DNA of 64,000 bases from Bisbaumannia sp015645095 (GCA_036871055.1 CP141893.1:2356001-2420000), one strand, 5' to 3'; shown: positions 16,107 to 25,143, numbered from the stretch's first letter. Numbers and translations are program-made. The notes: generated from the letters alone by a model not told the origin.

Positions 16107-17398
16107 TCGCCGGGCGTTCACGCCCGCCGCATCGCCCGGCCCGCGCCGTGACCGTCCTGGTCATCGGCGCGGGACACGCCGGGCTCGCCATGGGCCACCA
16201 TCTGGCGCGGCGCGGCATCGACCATGCGATCCTGGAGCGCGGCGAGGTGGCCCACGCCTGGCGACACCAGCGCTGGGACTCGCTGCACCTGCTCACTCCC
16301 AACTGGGAGTGCCGGCTCCCCGGGCAGGCCTACGCGGGCCCCGATCCCGACGGCTACCTGAGCATGCCGGCGCTGATCGCCTTCCTCGACGGCTATGCCC
16401 GGCGGCTCGCCTCGCCGATCCACACCGGCACCCGGGTGACGGCGGTGCAGGCCACGGACGACGGCTACCGGGTGGAGACCGACCGCGGAGCCTGGCGCTG
16501 CCGGGCGCTGGTGATGGCCACCGGCGCCTGCCAGGTGCCAGTGGTGCCCGCCCTGGCCGAGGCCCTGCCGCCCTGGATCGAGAGCCTCTCCGCGCTAGCC
16601 TATCGCCGCCCGGACCGACTCCCGCCCGGCGGCGTGCTGGTGGTGGGCGCCTCGGCCAGCGGCGTGCAGCTGGCCGACGAGCTCCAGCGCAGCGGCCGGC
16701 CGGTGACCCTGGCGATGGGCGAGCACCTGCGCCTGCCGCGCCGCTACCGCGGTCGCGATATCGAGTGGTGGCTGGATGCCGCCGGCCTGCTCGATCAGCG
16801 TTTCCACGAGGTGGAGGACATCCAGCGGGCGCGGCGTACCCCCTCGCCCCAGCTGGTGGGCGGCCCTGCGCCCCGCGACCTGGACCTCAACGCCCTGAGC
16901 GCGAACGGTATACGCCTGGTGGGCCGCCTGGTGGGGCTTGCCGGCAGCCGGCTGCAGTTCGCCGGCTCCCTGGCCATGCACGCCGCCTCGGCGGACCTCA
17001 AGCTGGGCCGGCTGCTCGACAACCTGGACGCCTGAGCGCTGGCCCACGGCTGGCACGACGGCCTGCCCGCCCCCGAGCGCCCGGCGCCCACCCGGCTGCC
17101 GGCGCGGCCCTGCCTGGGCCTCGACCTGGCCGCCGGCGAGATCAAGACGGTGCTCTGGGCCACCGGCTTCCGGCCTGACTTCTCCTGGCTGCGGGTCCCG
17201 GTGTTCGACGCCAGGGGGCGCCTGAAGCACCACGGCGGAATCGTCGCAGCCCCGGGGCTCTACGTCCTGGGCCTGCCCTTCCTGCGCCGACGCAAGTCGG
17301 CCAGCCTCTACGGCGCCGATGACGACGCCCGCGAGCTCAGCGGCCACCTGGCCGCCTGGCTGGCCACCCACGGCAGGCGGGCCTCCCTTACCGCCTGA
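16103..17398 (+). pseudogene. Flavin-containing monooxygenase-like NAD(P)/FAD oxidoreductase, interrupted by an in-frame TGA
   Basis: The first 310 codons encode an FAD Rossmann motif (LVIGAGHAGLAMG, about residues 19-31), a WRHQRWDSLHLLTPNW segment typical of FMO-like proteins and a second NADPH Rossmann (VVGASASGVQLADEL). The frame stops at TGA 17033-17035 after LLDNLDA, but the same frame continues without a gap for another 120 codons with clear family sequence: VLWATGFRPDFSWL, then a PGLYVLGLPFLRRRKS segment. A single base change (TGG to TGA) explains this. Either the gene is inactivated, the truncated 310-residue form is inert, or the base is a sequencing error. Selenocysteine is very unlikely. 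Confidence 0.8.
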
Positions 17399-17440
17399 GC
17401 GCCGGCTCGAGCCACTATACTGGCTGGCGAGGGCACCTCA

Positions 17441-17469
17441 CCCGGCCCGGCGGGCCCCGCCGGGCCGGG
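17441..17469. other. Perfect 13-bp GC hairpin just before the second BTAD gene
   Basis: CCCGGCCCGGCGG (17441-17453) pairs with CCGCCGGGCCGGG (17457-17469) over a 3-nt loop. It ends 22 bp before the start codon. A CTTCCTT tract follows, so it could terminate transcription from the pseudogene or attenuate the regulator gene. The ribosome-binding site between it and the ATG is weak. Confidence 0.6.
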
Positions 17470-17491
17470 GCTTCCTTGACGAGGGCGCACC

Positions 17492-20400
17492 ATGCTGGAC
17501 ATCCGCTTGCTGGGCGAGCAGCGGGTCCTGGCCGCGGGGACGCCGGTCGAGACCCTGCACTCGGCGAAGGCCCTGGGCCTGCTGGCCTATCTGGCCCTGC
17601 ATGCCGGTGCGCCACAACGCCGCCAGCACCTGGCCGGGCTCTTCTGGCCCGACTCCAGCGAGGCCCAGGCCCGCACCAACCTGCGCCGCGAGCTGCATCA
17701 ACTGCGTGCCGCCCTGCCCGACCCGGAGCGCTACCTCGCTACGGATGCCACCAGCCTGTGCTGGCGGGAGGCGGCGCCCTGCCGCCTCGACCTGCTCGCC
17801 TTCCAGCGCGCCGCGGAGGAGGCCGAGGCCGCCGAGGACCCCGACGCCCTCCTGGCCGCCGCCCGGCGGGCGCTGGATGCCTATGGCGGCGAGCTGCTCC
17901 CCGACCTCTACGACGACTGGGTGCTCGAGGCGCGGGAACGGCTGCACCGCCGCTGCGTCGCCCTGCTCGACCGCCTGGTCACCGCCCTGGCCGAGCGGGA
18001 CCCGGCGGCGGCAATCGCTCAGGCCCGCCGAAGGGTCGAACTCGAACCCCTCGAGGAGTCGGGCTACCGGACCCTGATGCATCTGCAGGCCCGTGCCGGC
18101 GACCGGGCCATGGCGCTGGACACCGGCCGACGCTGTGCCGAGATCCTGGCCCGCACCCTGGGAGTCGAACCCTCCGCCGCCACCCGGGCACTCTGTGCCG
18201 AGCTCACCGCTCCCGAGGCCCCATCCACGACCGAGGCCCCAGACGCAGCCGAGGCGACAGCGCGGCACCGGGCGCCGCCGCTGATCGGTCGGGACGCCGA
18301 GCTGGCCGCCCTCGAGGCCGCCTGGACCCGGGTCGCCCAGGGCCCGCGGGCGGTCGCCATCGCCGGGGAGGCCGGGGTCGGCAAGACGCGCCTGGCGGCG
18401 GAGCTCACCCAGGCCCTACGGCGGCGGGGCGAGCCGGTGTTGCAGGCGCGCTGTTTTCCCTCCCGGGTCCGCCTGGCGCTGGCGCCGGTGGCCGAATGGC
18501 TACGCGGCGCGGCACTGCGCCCGGGCCTCGAGCAGTTGGCGCCGGTCTGGCGCCAGGAGGTCGGCCGGCTGGTACCCGAGCTGGCCGGCGCCCCGCCCCC
18601 CTCTCCAGCGCCCCTGGCCGACGCCTGGCAGCGTCGCCAGTTCTTCGAGGGCCTGGTGCGCGCCATCCTGGCCGTCGGACGCCCCACCCTGCTGGTGCTC
18701 GACGACCTCCAGTGGTGCGACCGGGAGACCCTGGCCTGGCTCGAGGCCCTGCTGCATCTCGAGCCCAGTGCCCCCCTGCTGCTGATCGCCACCCTGCGCA
18801 GCGAGGAGCTCGACGACAACCCCGAGCTGCTCGCCTGCTGCCGGCGGCTTCAGGCCCAGGGTCTGTGGCAGCGCCTCGAACTCGACCCCCTGACGGCCGA
18901 CCAGACCCTCGAGCTCGCCGCGGCCCTGCACGAGGCGCCGCTGGACGCCGCGGCCGCCCGCCGCCTGCACACCCGCACCGGCGGCTTCCCGCTGTTCGTC
19001 GTCGAGTCGCTGCGCCAAGGGGGCGCGGCCCCATCGCGGATCGAGGCGATCCTCGATTCGCGCCTCGCCCGTCTGAGCCCCGCCGCAGAGGAACTGCTCG
19101 GCCTCGCCGCCGCCCTGGGACGGGATCTCTCCCTGGAGCTGCTGGCCGCCGCCAGCGAACTGGACGAAGCCAGCCTCCAGGAGGCCCTGGACGAGCTCTG
19201 GCAGCGACGGCTGCTGCGTGAGCACTCGCCCGCCACCTACGACATCGCCCACGACCTGCTCCGCGATGCCGCCCGTCGCCGGCTCAGTCCGCCGCACCGC
19301 CGCCTCTTGCACCGTCGCCTGGCCCTCGCCCTGGCGCAGGGCCCGGCCGGTGAGCGGCCCGACGCGGCGGCGCTGATCGCCGAGCAGTTCGAGGCCGGCG
19401 GCCTGCCGGAACGGGCCCTCCACTACCACGCCCGGGCCGCCGAGGCCGCCACGGCGCTGTTCGCCCTGGACGACGCCATCGGCCACTACGAGCGGGCACT
19501 GGAACTGCTGACCGCCCGGCCGGCGGGCGAGGTCCGCGACCGCCAGGAGCTGGCGCTGTGCGAGGCCATGATCCCGCCGCTGGCCAGCCTGCACGGCTAT
19601 GCGGCGCCGCGGGTCGGCGCGGTCATCGAGCGCAGCGTCGCCCTCGGCGAGCGGCTCGGCGAGGCGACGGAGGCCGCCCGTGGCCGAGCCGCCCTGTGCT
19701 GGCACCGCTTCGTCCAAGGGCGGATGCGGGAGGCCGTCCTCCTGGGAGAGGGCCTGGCCTCCTCGACGGCACCGGCCGGCTGGCACGCCCAGGCCCTGGC
19801 ACTGCCACTCTTCGCCCTGGGCCGCCACCGCGAGGCGCTGGCCTGCCTCGACCGGCTCGGCGAGACGCCAGCCGCGGATGACCGCTCCCTGTTCGGGTTT
19901 CGCGCCGGGGTGCTGCTGCACGGCGCCCGGGCCCACCTCCACTGGCTGCTGGGCCAGAGCGGGGCCGCGGCGGCAAGCGCCGCCGCGGCCCTCCAACTGG
20001 CCGACGCCTCGGGCCACCCCTTCGAGGCGGCGATCGCCCACGGCTATGCGGCGATCACCCATCACCTGCTCGGTGACCCCGAGGCCACCGACGAGCACGC
20101 CGCCCGGGTGCGGCGCCTGAGCACCCGTTACGGCTTCGCCTACTACGGCGAATGGGGGCGTATCCTGGCCGGCCGCCTGACCGGCGGGGCGACGGGCGAA
20201 GCCCTTATCCGCCAGGGCATCGAACGGCTGCGCCAGCAGCATGCCGGCGCCCGCCTGCCGTTCTGGCTGGCCCAGCTCGCCGAGGTGCTCGCCGGGATGG
20301 GCCGCCCGGAGGAGGCCCTGCGGGTCCTGGGCGAAGCGCGGGCCTGGGCCGAGGCCCAGGGCGACCGCTGGTGGCTGGCCGAGCTGTGGCGACTGGAGGC

Positions 20401-20629
20401 GACCCTCGGCCCCGGCGAGGCGGCCGGCGCCGGGCTAGAGCGAGCCCTGGCCACCGCCACCGAGCAGGGCGCCCTGGCCCTGCAGCTGCGTGCCGCCCTC
20501 GACCTGGCATGCCGCGGCCACGCCAGGGAGGACGGCGACATGGCCCTCCCGCGCCTCGCCGTCCTGAGGGCCCGGGCCAGCGGCTGCAACCCCCACGAGC
20601 TCGCCGCCGTCGACGCCCTGCTCGGCTGA
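17492..20629 (+). CDS. BTAD-domain (SARP-like) regulator with AAA/STAND ATPase and TPR region
   Basis: A 1045-residue large SARP-type regulator. It has a winged helix at 1-90 (DIRLLGEQRVLAAG, ARTNLRRELHQLRAAL), a BTAD domain at about 95-245 (YGGELLPDLYDDWVLEARE), then an ATPase with Walker A GEAGVGKT at 292-299, Walker B LLVLDDLQW near 400, and a long helical, TPR-like C-terminus rich in Ala/Leu/Arg. It is the complete counterpart of the ATPase-less protein at 12642. Proteins of this type sense a ligand through the ATPase/TPR part and activate nearby metabolic genes; the FAD oxidase and cupin 135 bp downstream are likely targets. No T-rich start region or strong ribosome site is seen. Confidence 0.85.
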   Translation: MLDIRLLGEQRVLAAGTPVETLHSAKALGLLAYLALHAGAPQRRQHLAGLFWPDSSEAQARTNLRRELHQLRAALPDPERYLATDATSLCWREAAPCRLDLLAFQRAAEEAEAAEDPDALLAAARRALDAYGGELLPDLYDDWVLEARERLHRRCVALLDRLVTALAERDPAAAIAQARRRVELEPLEESGYRTLMHLQARAGDRAMALDTGRRCAEILARTLGVEPSAATRALCAELTAPEAPSTTEAPDAAEATARHRAPPLIGRDAELAALEAAWTRVAQGPRAVAIAGEAGVGKTRLAAELTQALRRRGEPVLQARCFPSRVRLALAPVAEWLRGAALRPGLEQLAPVWRQEVGRLVPELAGAPPPSPAPLADAWQRRQFFEGLVRAILAVGRPTLLVLDDLQWCDRETLAWLEALLHLEPSAPLLLIATLRSEELDDNPELLACCRRLQAQGLWQRLELDPLTADQTLELAAALHEAPLDAAAARRLHTRTGGFPLFVVESLRQGGAAPSRIEAILDSRLARLSPAAEELLGLAAALGRDLSLELLAAASELDEASLQEALDELWQRRLLREHSPATYDIAHDLLRDAARRRLSPPHRRLLHRRLALALAQGPAGERPDAAALIAEQFEAGGLPERALHYHARAAEAATALFALDDAIGHYERALELLTARPAGEVRDRQELALCEAMIPPLASLHGYAAPRVGAVIERSVALGERLGEATEAARGRAALCWHRFVQGRMREAVLLGEGLASSTAPAGWHAQALALPLFALGRHREALACLDRLGETPAADDRSLFGFRAGVLLHGARAHLHWLLGQSGAAAASAAAALQLADASGHPFEAAIAHGYAAITHHLLGDPEATDEHAARVRRLSTRYGFAYYGEWGRILAGRLTGGATGEALIRQGIERLRQQHAGARLPFWLAQLAEVLAGMGRPEEALRVLGEARAWAEAQGDRWWLAELWRLEATLGPGEAAGAGLERALATATEQGALALQLRAALDLACRGHAREDGDMALPRLAVLRARASGCNPHELAAVDALLG

Positions 20630-20650
20630 TCACGGCCTCCCCCTCTCTCC

Positions 20651-20720
20651 ACGAACACCCTTCACGAACGCCCGCCCCGTCGCCGCGAACGCTAAGCGAA
20701 CGCCCGGCAAACGCCGGGCG
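20651..20720. promoter_or_regulatory. Cluster of five GCGAACGCC-like direct repeats, candidate BTAD operator
   Basis: Copies of (A/G)CGAACRCC begin at 20651, 20664, 20685 and 20696, with a fifth, GCAAACGCC, at 20707. The last three steps are 21, 11 and 11 bp, the first is 13. An 11-bp pitch is the hallmark of SARP binding sites. They lie 45-115 bp before the covalent-FAD oxidase. The last copy overlaps a hairpin, CGCCCGGC-AAAC-GCCGGGCG (20701-20720), which could alternatively be a weak terminator of the BTAD gene. Confidence 0.55.
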
Positions 20721-20764
20721 GTCCATCCTCTAGACGTTGACTCACCGCGATCAGGAGGCATCCC

Positions 20765-22159
20765 ATGGATCAGCCAGACCTTCCCCAGGCCGCCCTCGAG
20801 GCCCTTCAGGGCGCCATGCGCGGCCGGCTGCTGCGCCCCGGCCAGGAGGGCTACGCGACGGCGCGTGCCGTCTGGAACGGCATGATCGACCGCCACCCCG
20901 GGGCCATCGCCCGCTGCGTCGACGTCGCCGACGTCATGGCGGCGGTGCGCACGGCGAGCGAATACGACCTGCCGCTGGCCGTGCGGGGCGGCGGCCACAG
21001 TGCCAGCGGCCAGGCCCTCTGCGACGGTGGCCTGGTGATCGACCTCTCGGCCCTGCGCGGCGTGCGGGTCGAGCCCGACGAGCGCAGCGTCCTGGTGGCG
21101 GGGGGCTGCACCCTGGGCGACGTCGATCACGCCACCCACCCCTTCGGGCTAGCCACCCCCTTCGGCATCATTTCCACCAGCGGCGTCGGCGGCCTCAGCC
21201 TGGGCGGCGGCCACGGCTACCTCACCCGCCAGTACGGCCTGACCATCGACAACCTGCTGGCCGCGGACCTGGTGCTGGCCGACGGCCGTTTCGTGACCGC
21301 CAGCGCCGACACCCACCCGGAGCTGTTCTGGGCCCTGCGCGGCGGCGGCGGCAACTTCGGGGTGGTCACCGCCTTCCGCTTCCGCTGCCATCCGGTGGCC
21401 CGGGTCATCGCCGGCCCGACCTTCTACGACCTGGAGGCCACCGGCGAGGTGCTGCGCTGGTTCCGGGAATTCATACCCACCGCACCGGAGAGCCTCAACG
21501 GCTTCTTCCTGGTCGGCACCGTGCCCCCGGCACCGCCCTTCCCGGAGGCCCTGCATGGCCGTCACGTCTGCGGCATCGTCTGGTGCTACAGCGGCGACCT
21601 GGCGGCGGCCGATGCCGTCCTGGCGCCGGTGCGCGCCTTCGGCAAGCCGCTGCTGGACGGCCTCCACGAGGTGCCCTTCCCGGCCCTGCAATCGGTCTTC
21701 GACCCCCTCTACCCGCCCGGCCTGCACTCCTACTGGCGGGGCGACTTCTTCAACACACTCAGCGACGAGGCGATCGCCGTCCATGAGCGCTTCGCCGAGG
21801 TGCCCACCCCGCTCTCCACCATGCACCTCTACCCCATCGATGGGGCGCCCCAGCGGGTGAGACCCGACGAGACCGCCTTCCACTTCCGGGAGGCCAACTG
21901 GAGCGCGGCGATCGTCGGCATCGATCCCGACCCGGCCAACGCCGACCGCATCCGCGACTGGGTAGTGAGCTACTGGGAGGCCCTGCACCCCAGCTCGGCC
22001 GGCGGCGCCTACGTGAACTTCATGATGGACGAGGGCCACGACCGGGTCCGTGCCACCTACGGCGCGAACTATGCGCGCCTGGCGCGCCTCAAGGCGCGCT
22101 ACGACCCCCACAACCGCTTTTGCCACAACCACAACATCCCGCCGGCCGACCCGGCGTGA
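20765..22159 (+). CDS. FAD-linked oxidoreductase of the berberine-bridge-enzyme type
   Basis: A 464-residue oxidase of the FAD-binding type 4/BBE family. The FAD attachment motif RGGGHS (75-80... His78) predicts an 8alpha-histidyl FAD link. The second, cysteinyl link of bicovalent members is not obvious: the place reads GYLTRQYG. Further FAD-fold motifs are GVGGLSLGGGHGYL and ALRGGGGNFGVVT. The C-terminal BBE motif is present in altered form (YDPHNRFCHNHNI). No signal peptide. Family members oxidise sugars, alcohols or natural-product intermediates using oxygen. It is preceded by direct repeats that suit the BTAD regulators and followed 29 bp later by a secreted cupin. Confidence 0.87.
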   Translation: MDQPDLPQAALEALQGAMRGRLLRPGQEGYATARAVWNGMIDRHPGAIARCVDVADVMAAVRTASEYDLPLAVRGGGHSASGQALCDGGLVIDLSALRGVRVEPDERSVLVAGGCTLGDVDHATHPFGLATPFGIISTSGVGGLSLGGGHGYLTRQYGLTIDNLLAADLVLADGRFVTASADTHPELFWALRGGGGNFGVVTAFRFRCHPVARVIAGPTFYDLEATGEVLRWFREFIPTAPESLNGFFLVGTVPPAPPFPEALHGRHVCGIVWCYSGDLAAADAVLAPVRAFGKPLLDGLHEVPFPALQSVFDPLYPPGLHSYWRGDFFNTLSDEAIAVHERFAEVPTPLSTMHLYPIDGAPQRVRPDETAFHFREANWSAAIVGIDPDPANADRIRDWVVSYWEALHPSSAGGAYVNFMMDEGHDRVRATYGANYARLARLKARYDPHNRFCHNHNIPPADPA

Positions 22160-22188
22160 TCCCCCCGACGAGACGAAGGAGCACCGCC

Positions 22189-22749
22189 ATGAAACCCCAA
22201 GCCCCCCATCCCCTGCCCCTCGCCGGCCTGCCCCTCGCTGGCCTGATCATCGGCGCCCTGGCACTGGCCCTCCCGCCGCTCGCCGCAGGCGACGGCCCAC
22301 CGCCCATCGCCGTGCAGGAGCTGACCCAGCGCAGCGCCATCATCGACGAGGTGGGTATCCAGATCACCCTGACCGTCGAGGGCCGGGACCCGCAGCTCCT
22401 GGAGCTGCCCGAGCCCGGTCGGGTCGCCATCGCCGAGATCACCGTCCAGCCGGGGGCCGCCTTCCCCTGGCACAGCCACCCCGGCCCGGTGATCGCCACC
22501 CTCAAGCAGGGCACCCTGGTCTATGTCTATGCCGACGACTGCGTCGAACGCCCCTATGCGGCGGGCGAGCTGTTCATCGACCCGGGGTTCGACAACATCC
22601 ACCGCGCCTTCAACCCCAGCGACGAGGAGGTCGCCGTGGTGGTGGCCACCTTCCTCAACGCCCCCGAGGGCGAGCACGGCCAGGGCCTGACCCTGCCCCG
22701 GGAACCCGAGGGAAGCTGCCCCGGCCTGCCGACCGCCAGCGCCCACTAA
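22189..22749 (+). CDS. Exported cupin-domain protein
   Basis: A 186-residue protein. The start at 22189 follows GAAGGAGC and puts a hydrophobic signal or membrane segment at residues 8-35 (LPLAGLIIGALALALPPLAAG). The rest is a single cupin with WHSHPGPV as the first metal-binding motif and FNPSDEEVAVVVATF as the closing strand. A His-rich metal site is plausible. Its position after the covalent-FAD oxidase suggests a periplasmic partner handling the product, but cupins are too diverse to name one. Confidence 0.78.
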   Translation: MKPQAPHPLPLAGLPLAGLIIGALALALPPLAAGDGPPPIAVQELTQRSAIIDEVGIQITLTVEGRDPQLLELPEPGRVAIAEITVQPGAAFPWHSHPGPVIATLKQGTLVYVYADDCVERPYAAGELFIDPGFDNIHRAFNPSDEEVAVVVATFLNAPEGEHGQGLTLPREPEGSCPGLPTASAH

Positions 22750-22858
22750 GTCACTCATCGACTAAACCACCCGGCCCCGGCGCCCAACGACGCCAGGGCC
22801 GGTATCGGCTGTCACCGCACTCGCCACTCAGGCCACGACACGAGCCACGCTCTTCAAG

Positions 22859-22989
22859 GCTTTGTCTGAAAAGTCGGCGAGCGAAGGTCAGACAAAGCAA
22901 AAATCGGCGAAAAGACGAACCGGGCTCGCGTGCGAGTTTACGGGGTGTAAATGAGCACTTTGATCGGACTCGCGCACGAGCCGATTTTT
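22859..22989. repeat. Structured non-coding element with nested inverted repeats
   Basis: The 306-bp gap 22750-23055 has no gene. It holds GCTTTGTCTGA (22859-22869) pairing with TCAGACAAAGC (22888-22898), then AAAAATCGGC (22899-22908) pairing with GCCGATTTTT (22980-22989). Between the latter arms are two more palindromes, CTCGC-GT-GCGAG and CTCG-CGCA-CGAG. GC content drops compared with flanking genes. It looks like a REP- or MITE-type element or a structured RNA; which one cannot be decided from one copy. Confidence 0.6.
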
Positions 22990-23055
22990 AACGCCGTATG
23001 GCCGAGCGCAGCCAGTTTTCGGGCATAGCCTAGACTGCCAATCGAGGGGAGAGAA

Positions 23056-24195
23056 ATGGGCATGATGATGGTGAGAGGCGTTGGCGCCTTCCTGCTGATC
23101 ACGGGGCTGATCGCCGCCCTGCTGGCGAGTCACGGCGCCATGAACCGAGGCTACGAGGCGCTGCTGGCCCTGGGCGATATCGCCGCGGGCAGCGAAGCCA
23201 GCCGACTGAAGGCGCGCACCCCGGACCCCGTTCGGGAGGAGCTGACCTATGCGGTCGACGGGCGCGGGTACCGGGCGGATCTCTACCGCCCGGACGAGCC
23301 GCGCCGCGGCGCCCTGATCCTGGTCCACGGCTTCACCGACGCGGGACGTCGCGATCCCCGCCTGATCGAGTTCGCCATGACCCTCTCCCGCCTGGGCTTC
23401 ACGGTGATGGTGCCGGAGCTGGAGGGGCTAAAGCGGTTCTCCGTCAGCACCCGGGAGGTGGAGGCCATCGCCGATGCCATTCGCCATCTCACGCAGACGG
23501 AACCGGCGGCGAGGTCGACCACCGCCCTGGCCGCCATCAGCCTGGCGGTGGGGCCGGCGCTGGTCGCCGCCAAGCAGGCGGATACCGCCGACCGGGTCCG
23601 CTTCCTGATCGCCCTGGGGGGCTACTATGACCTGACCGACATGCTGCGCTATGTCACCACCGGAGAGGATCAGGGCGGCGCCGGGCGGGCGGCCCCGCCG
23701 CCGCAGCGGGAGGGACGCTGGGCGGTGCTGCTGAGCCAGCTGCACTGGCTGGAGGACGAGAATGACCGGGCAGCCCTCGCCGCCATCGCCAGGCGCAAGC
23801 TGGAGGACCCCGATGCCCCGGTGCAGACCGAGGTGTGCCAACTAGGCCCCCAGGCGCAGGCGGCCTACGAGCTGGTGACCAATGAGGATCCCGAGCGGGT
23901 GGAGGCGCTGGTCGCACGGCTGCCGCCGCCCCTGCTGGAGGAGTACCAGGCGCTGGACCTGTCGGCACGGGATCTCGACAAGCTGCAGGCACGGCTGGTG
24001 CTGATTCATGGCCCCCATGACCGGGTGATTCCGGTCAGCCACAGTCGGCGCCTGCGGGATGCCCTGCCGGCATATCAGGCTCGACTCTTCGAGGCCGGCG
24101 GGCTCGAACACGTGGCGGTCTCCCCGGGCTGGCGAGACGGCTGGGGCCTATGGCGAGCCACCATTCACCTGCTGGCCCTGGGAGAACAGGAATAA
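23056..24195 (+). CDS. Membrane-anchored alpha/beta-hydrolase-fold protein
   Basis: A 379-residue protein with an N-terminal hydrophobic segment (about 8-25) followed by an alpha/beta-hydrolase fold. The oxyanion segment is ALILVHGFTDAG; the nucleophile elbow reads AAISLAVG, with Ser flanked by Ala instead of the usual GxSxG; the acid and base are suggested by HGPHDRVIP and GLEHVAVSP. It appears monocistronic. The departure from GxSxG leaves catalytic activity uncertain. No pathway link from neighbours. The start at 23056 is preceded by GGGGAGAG. Confidence 0.72.
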   Translation: MGMMMVRGVGAFLLITGLIAALLASHGAMNRGYEALLALGDIAAGSEASRLKARTPDPVREELTYAVDGRGYRADLYRPDEPRRGALILVHGFTDAGRRDPRLIEFAMTLSRLGFTVMVPELEGLKRFSVSTREVEAIADAIRHLTQTEPAARSTTALAAISLAVGPALVAAKQADTADRVRFLIALGGYYDLTDMLRYVTTGEDQGGAGRAAPPPQREGRWAVLLSQLHWLEDENDRAALAAIARRKLEDPDAPVQTEVCQLGPQAQAAYELVTNEDPERVEALVARLPPPLLEEYQALDLSARDLDKLQARLVLIHGPHDRVIPVSHSRRLRDALPAYQARLFEAGGLEHVAVSPGWRDGWGLWRATIHLLALGEQE

Positions 24196-24270
24196 GATCT
24201 CCTTGCGGCAAACACGCCAGGGGCGCCATCGGGCAGTACGGCCCCGAGGCACCCCCGGTCTCCGGCACTT

Positions 24271-25143
24271 TCACTCCCCGGCCGGCTTGCGCGCCGTAAT
24301 GGTCCAGGAGCTGGAGCCCATGACGATCTTGCCGTCCTGCTCATAGGGGGCCAGGGCCTGGCGCAGTGCCTCCTCGATTTCCGGGCGCTGCCGCTCGGCC
24401 GCCTCCCCCGCCTCGCGGAACACCTCGCCGGCCGGTCCCAGGGCAAGCTGGAAGCGCATGGCGTTCTCCACCGAGTCCCCCACCTCGACGGGGCCGTCGT
24501 TGCGGGTGAAGTCGATCGCCTCGAAGCCGGCGATCTCCAACTGCTGGCCGACCACCTCGGGGTTGGCCATGGAGAAGGGGCCCGGGCCGCAGGTGCGGGC
24601 ATCCTCACCGGGGGGCGGCAGGAAGTCCAGCACCACCTGCTTGGGCAGGCCCAGCCAGGGGTTGTCCTCGATCTGGCGCCAGACGATAAACATCAGCTCG
24701 CCGCCCGGTTTCAGGGCCTTGTGCACATTGCGCATGGCCGGCACCGGATGTTCGAAGAACATCATGCCGAAGCGCGAGAAGCAGAGATCGAACTCGGGCT
24801 CGAAGGGGTAGCGCTCCACGTCGGCCGACACGAAGGTGACGTTGTCGACGCCCGCCTCGGCGGCCCGTCGCCGGGCATCGGCAAGAAACTGCTCGACGCA
24901 ATCCAGGCCCAGTACCTCGCCGCCTGGACCGGTCTTGCGGGCCAGGGCAATGGCCGTGTCGCCCCAGCCACACCCCACGTCGACGACGCGGCTGCCCGGC
25001 GCCAGGGAGAGGAGTTCGAGGGGGATCCGGCTATGGTAGCTCAGGCCATTCATCAGGATATTCTGGAAACGATCGAACTTCTCGGCCAGGGTGTCGTTCC
25101 AGAACTCGACATACTCGCTGGCCGCGGTTGGGGTCCGGTTCAT
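24271..25143 (-). CDS. Class I SAM-dependent methyltransferase
   Basis: A 290-residue methyltransferase. The start at 25143 (MNRTPTAASEY) follows GGAGG; longer frames upstream lack homology. Motif I is VVDVGCGWGDTAIAL, motif II-like region VLGLDCVEQFLADAR, and post-I acid and strand 4 are FDLCFSRFGMMFFEHP. The profile is that of UbiE/small-molecule methyltransferases with a C-terminal cap. The acceptor is unknown. It stands alone between the hydrolase and the truncated haemoglobin, separated from the latter by a terminator. Confidence 0.87.
   Translation of the reverse strand: MNRTPTAASEYVEFWNDTLAEKFDRFQNILMNGLSYHSRIPLELLSLAPGSRVVDVGCGWGDTAIALARKTGPGGEVLGLDCVEQFLADARRRAAEAGVDNVTFVSADVERYPFEPEFDLCFSRFGMMFFEHPVPAMRNVHKALKPGGELMFIVWRQIEDNPWLGLPKQVVLDFLPPPGEDARTCGPGPFSMANPEVVGQQLEIAGFEAIDFTRNDGPVEVGDSVENAMRFQLALGPAGEVFREAGEAAERQRPEIEEALRQALAPYEQDGKIVMGSSSWTITARKPAGE

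Noticed and set aside
17033..17035. TGA read as selenocysteine
   Set aside because: The position is not an active-site residue of the FMO family, and no selenocysteine insertion hairpin is evident after it; TGG to TGA is simpler.
18500..20242. 580-codon minus-strand frame opposite the large BTAD gene
   Set aside because: Shadow frame with Gln/Gly-rich sequence, no domain and no promoter; the plus frame carries P-loop and BTAD motifs.
20701..20720. Strong terminator after the large BTAD gene
   Set aside because: The stem is good but there is no T-tract, and it overlaps the last direct repeats; I prefer the operator reading and mention the hairpin there.
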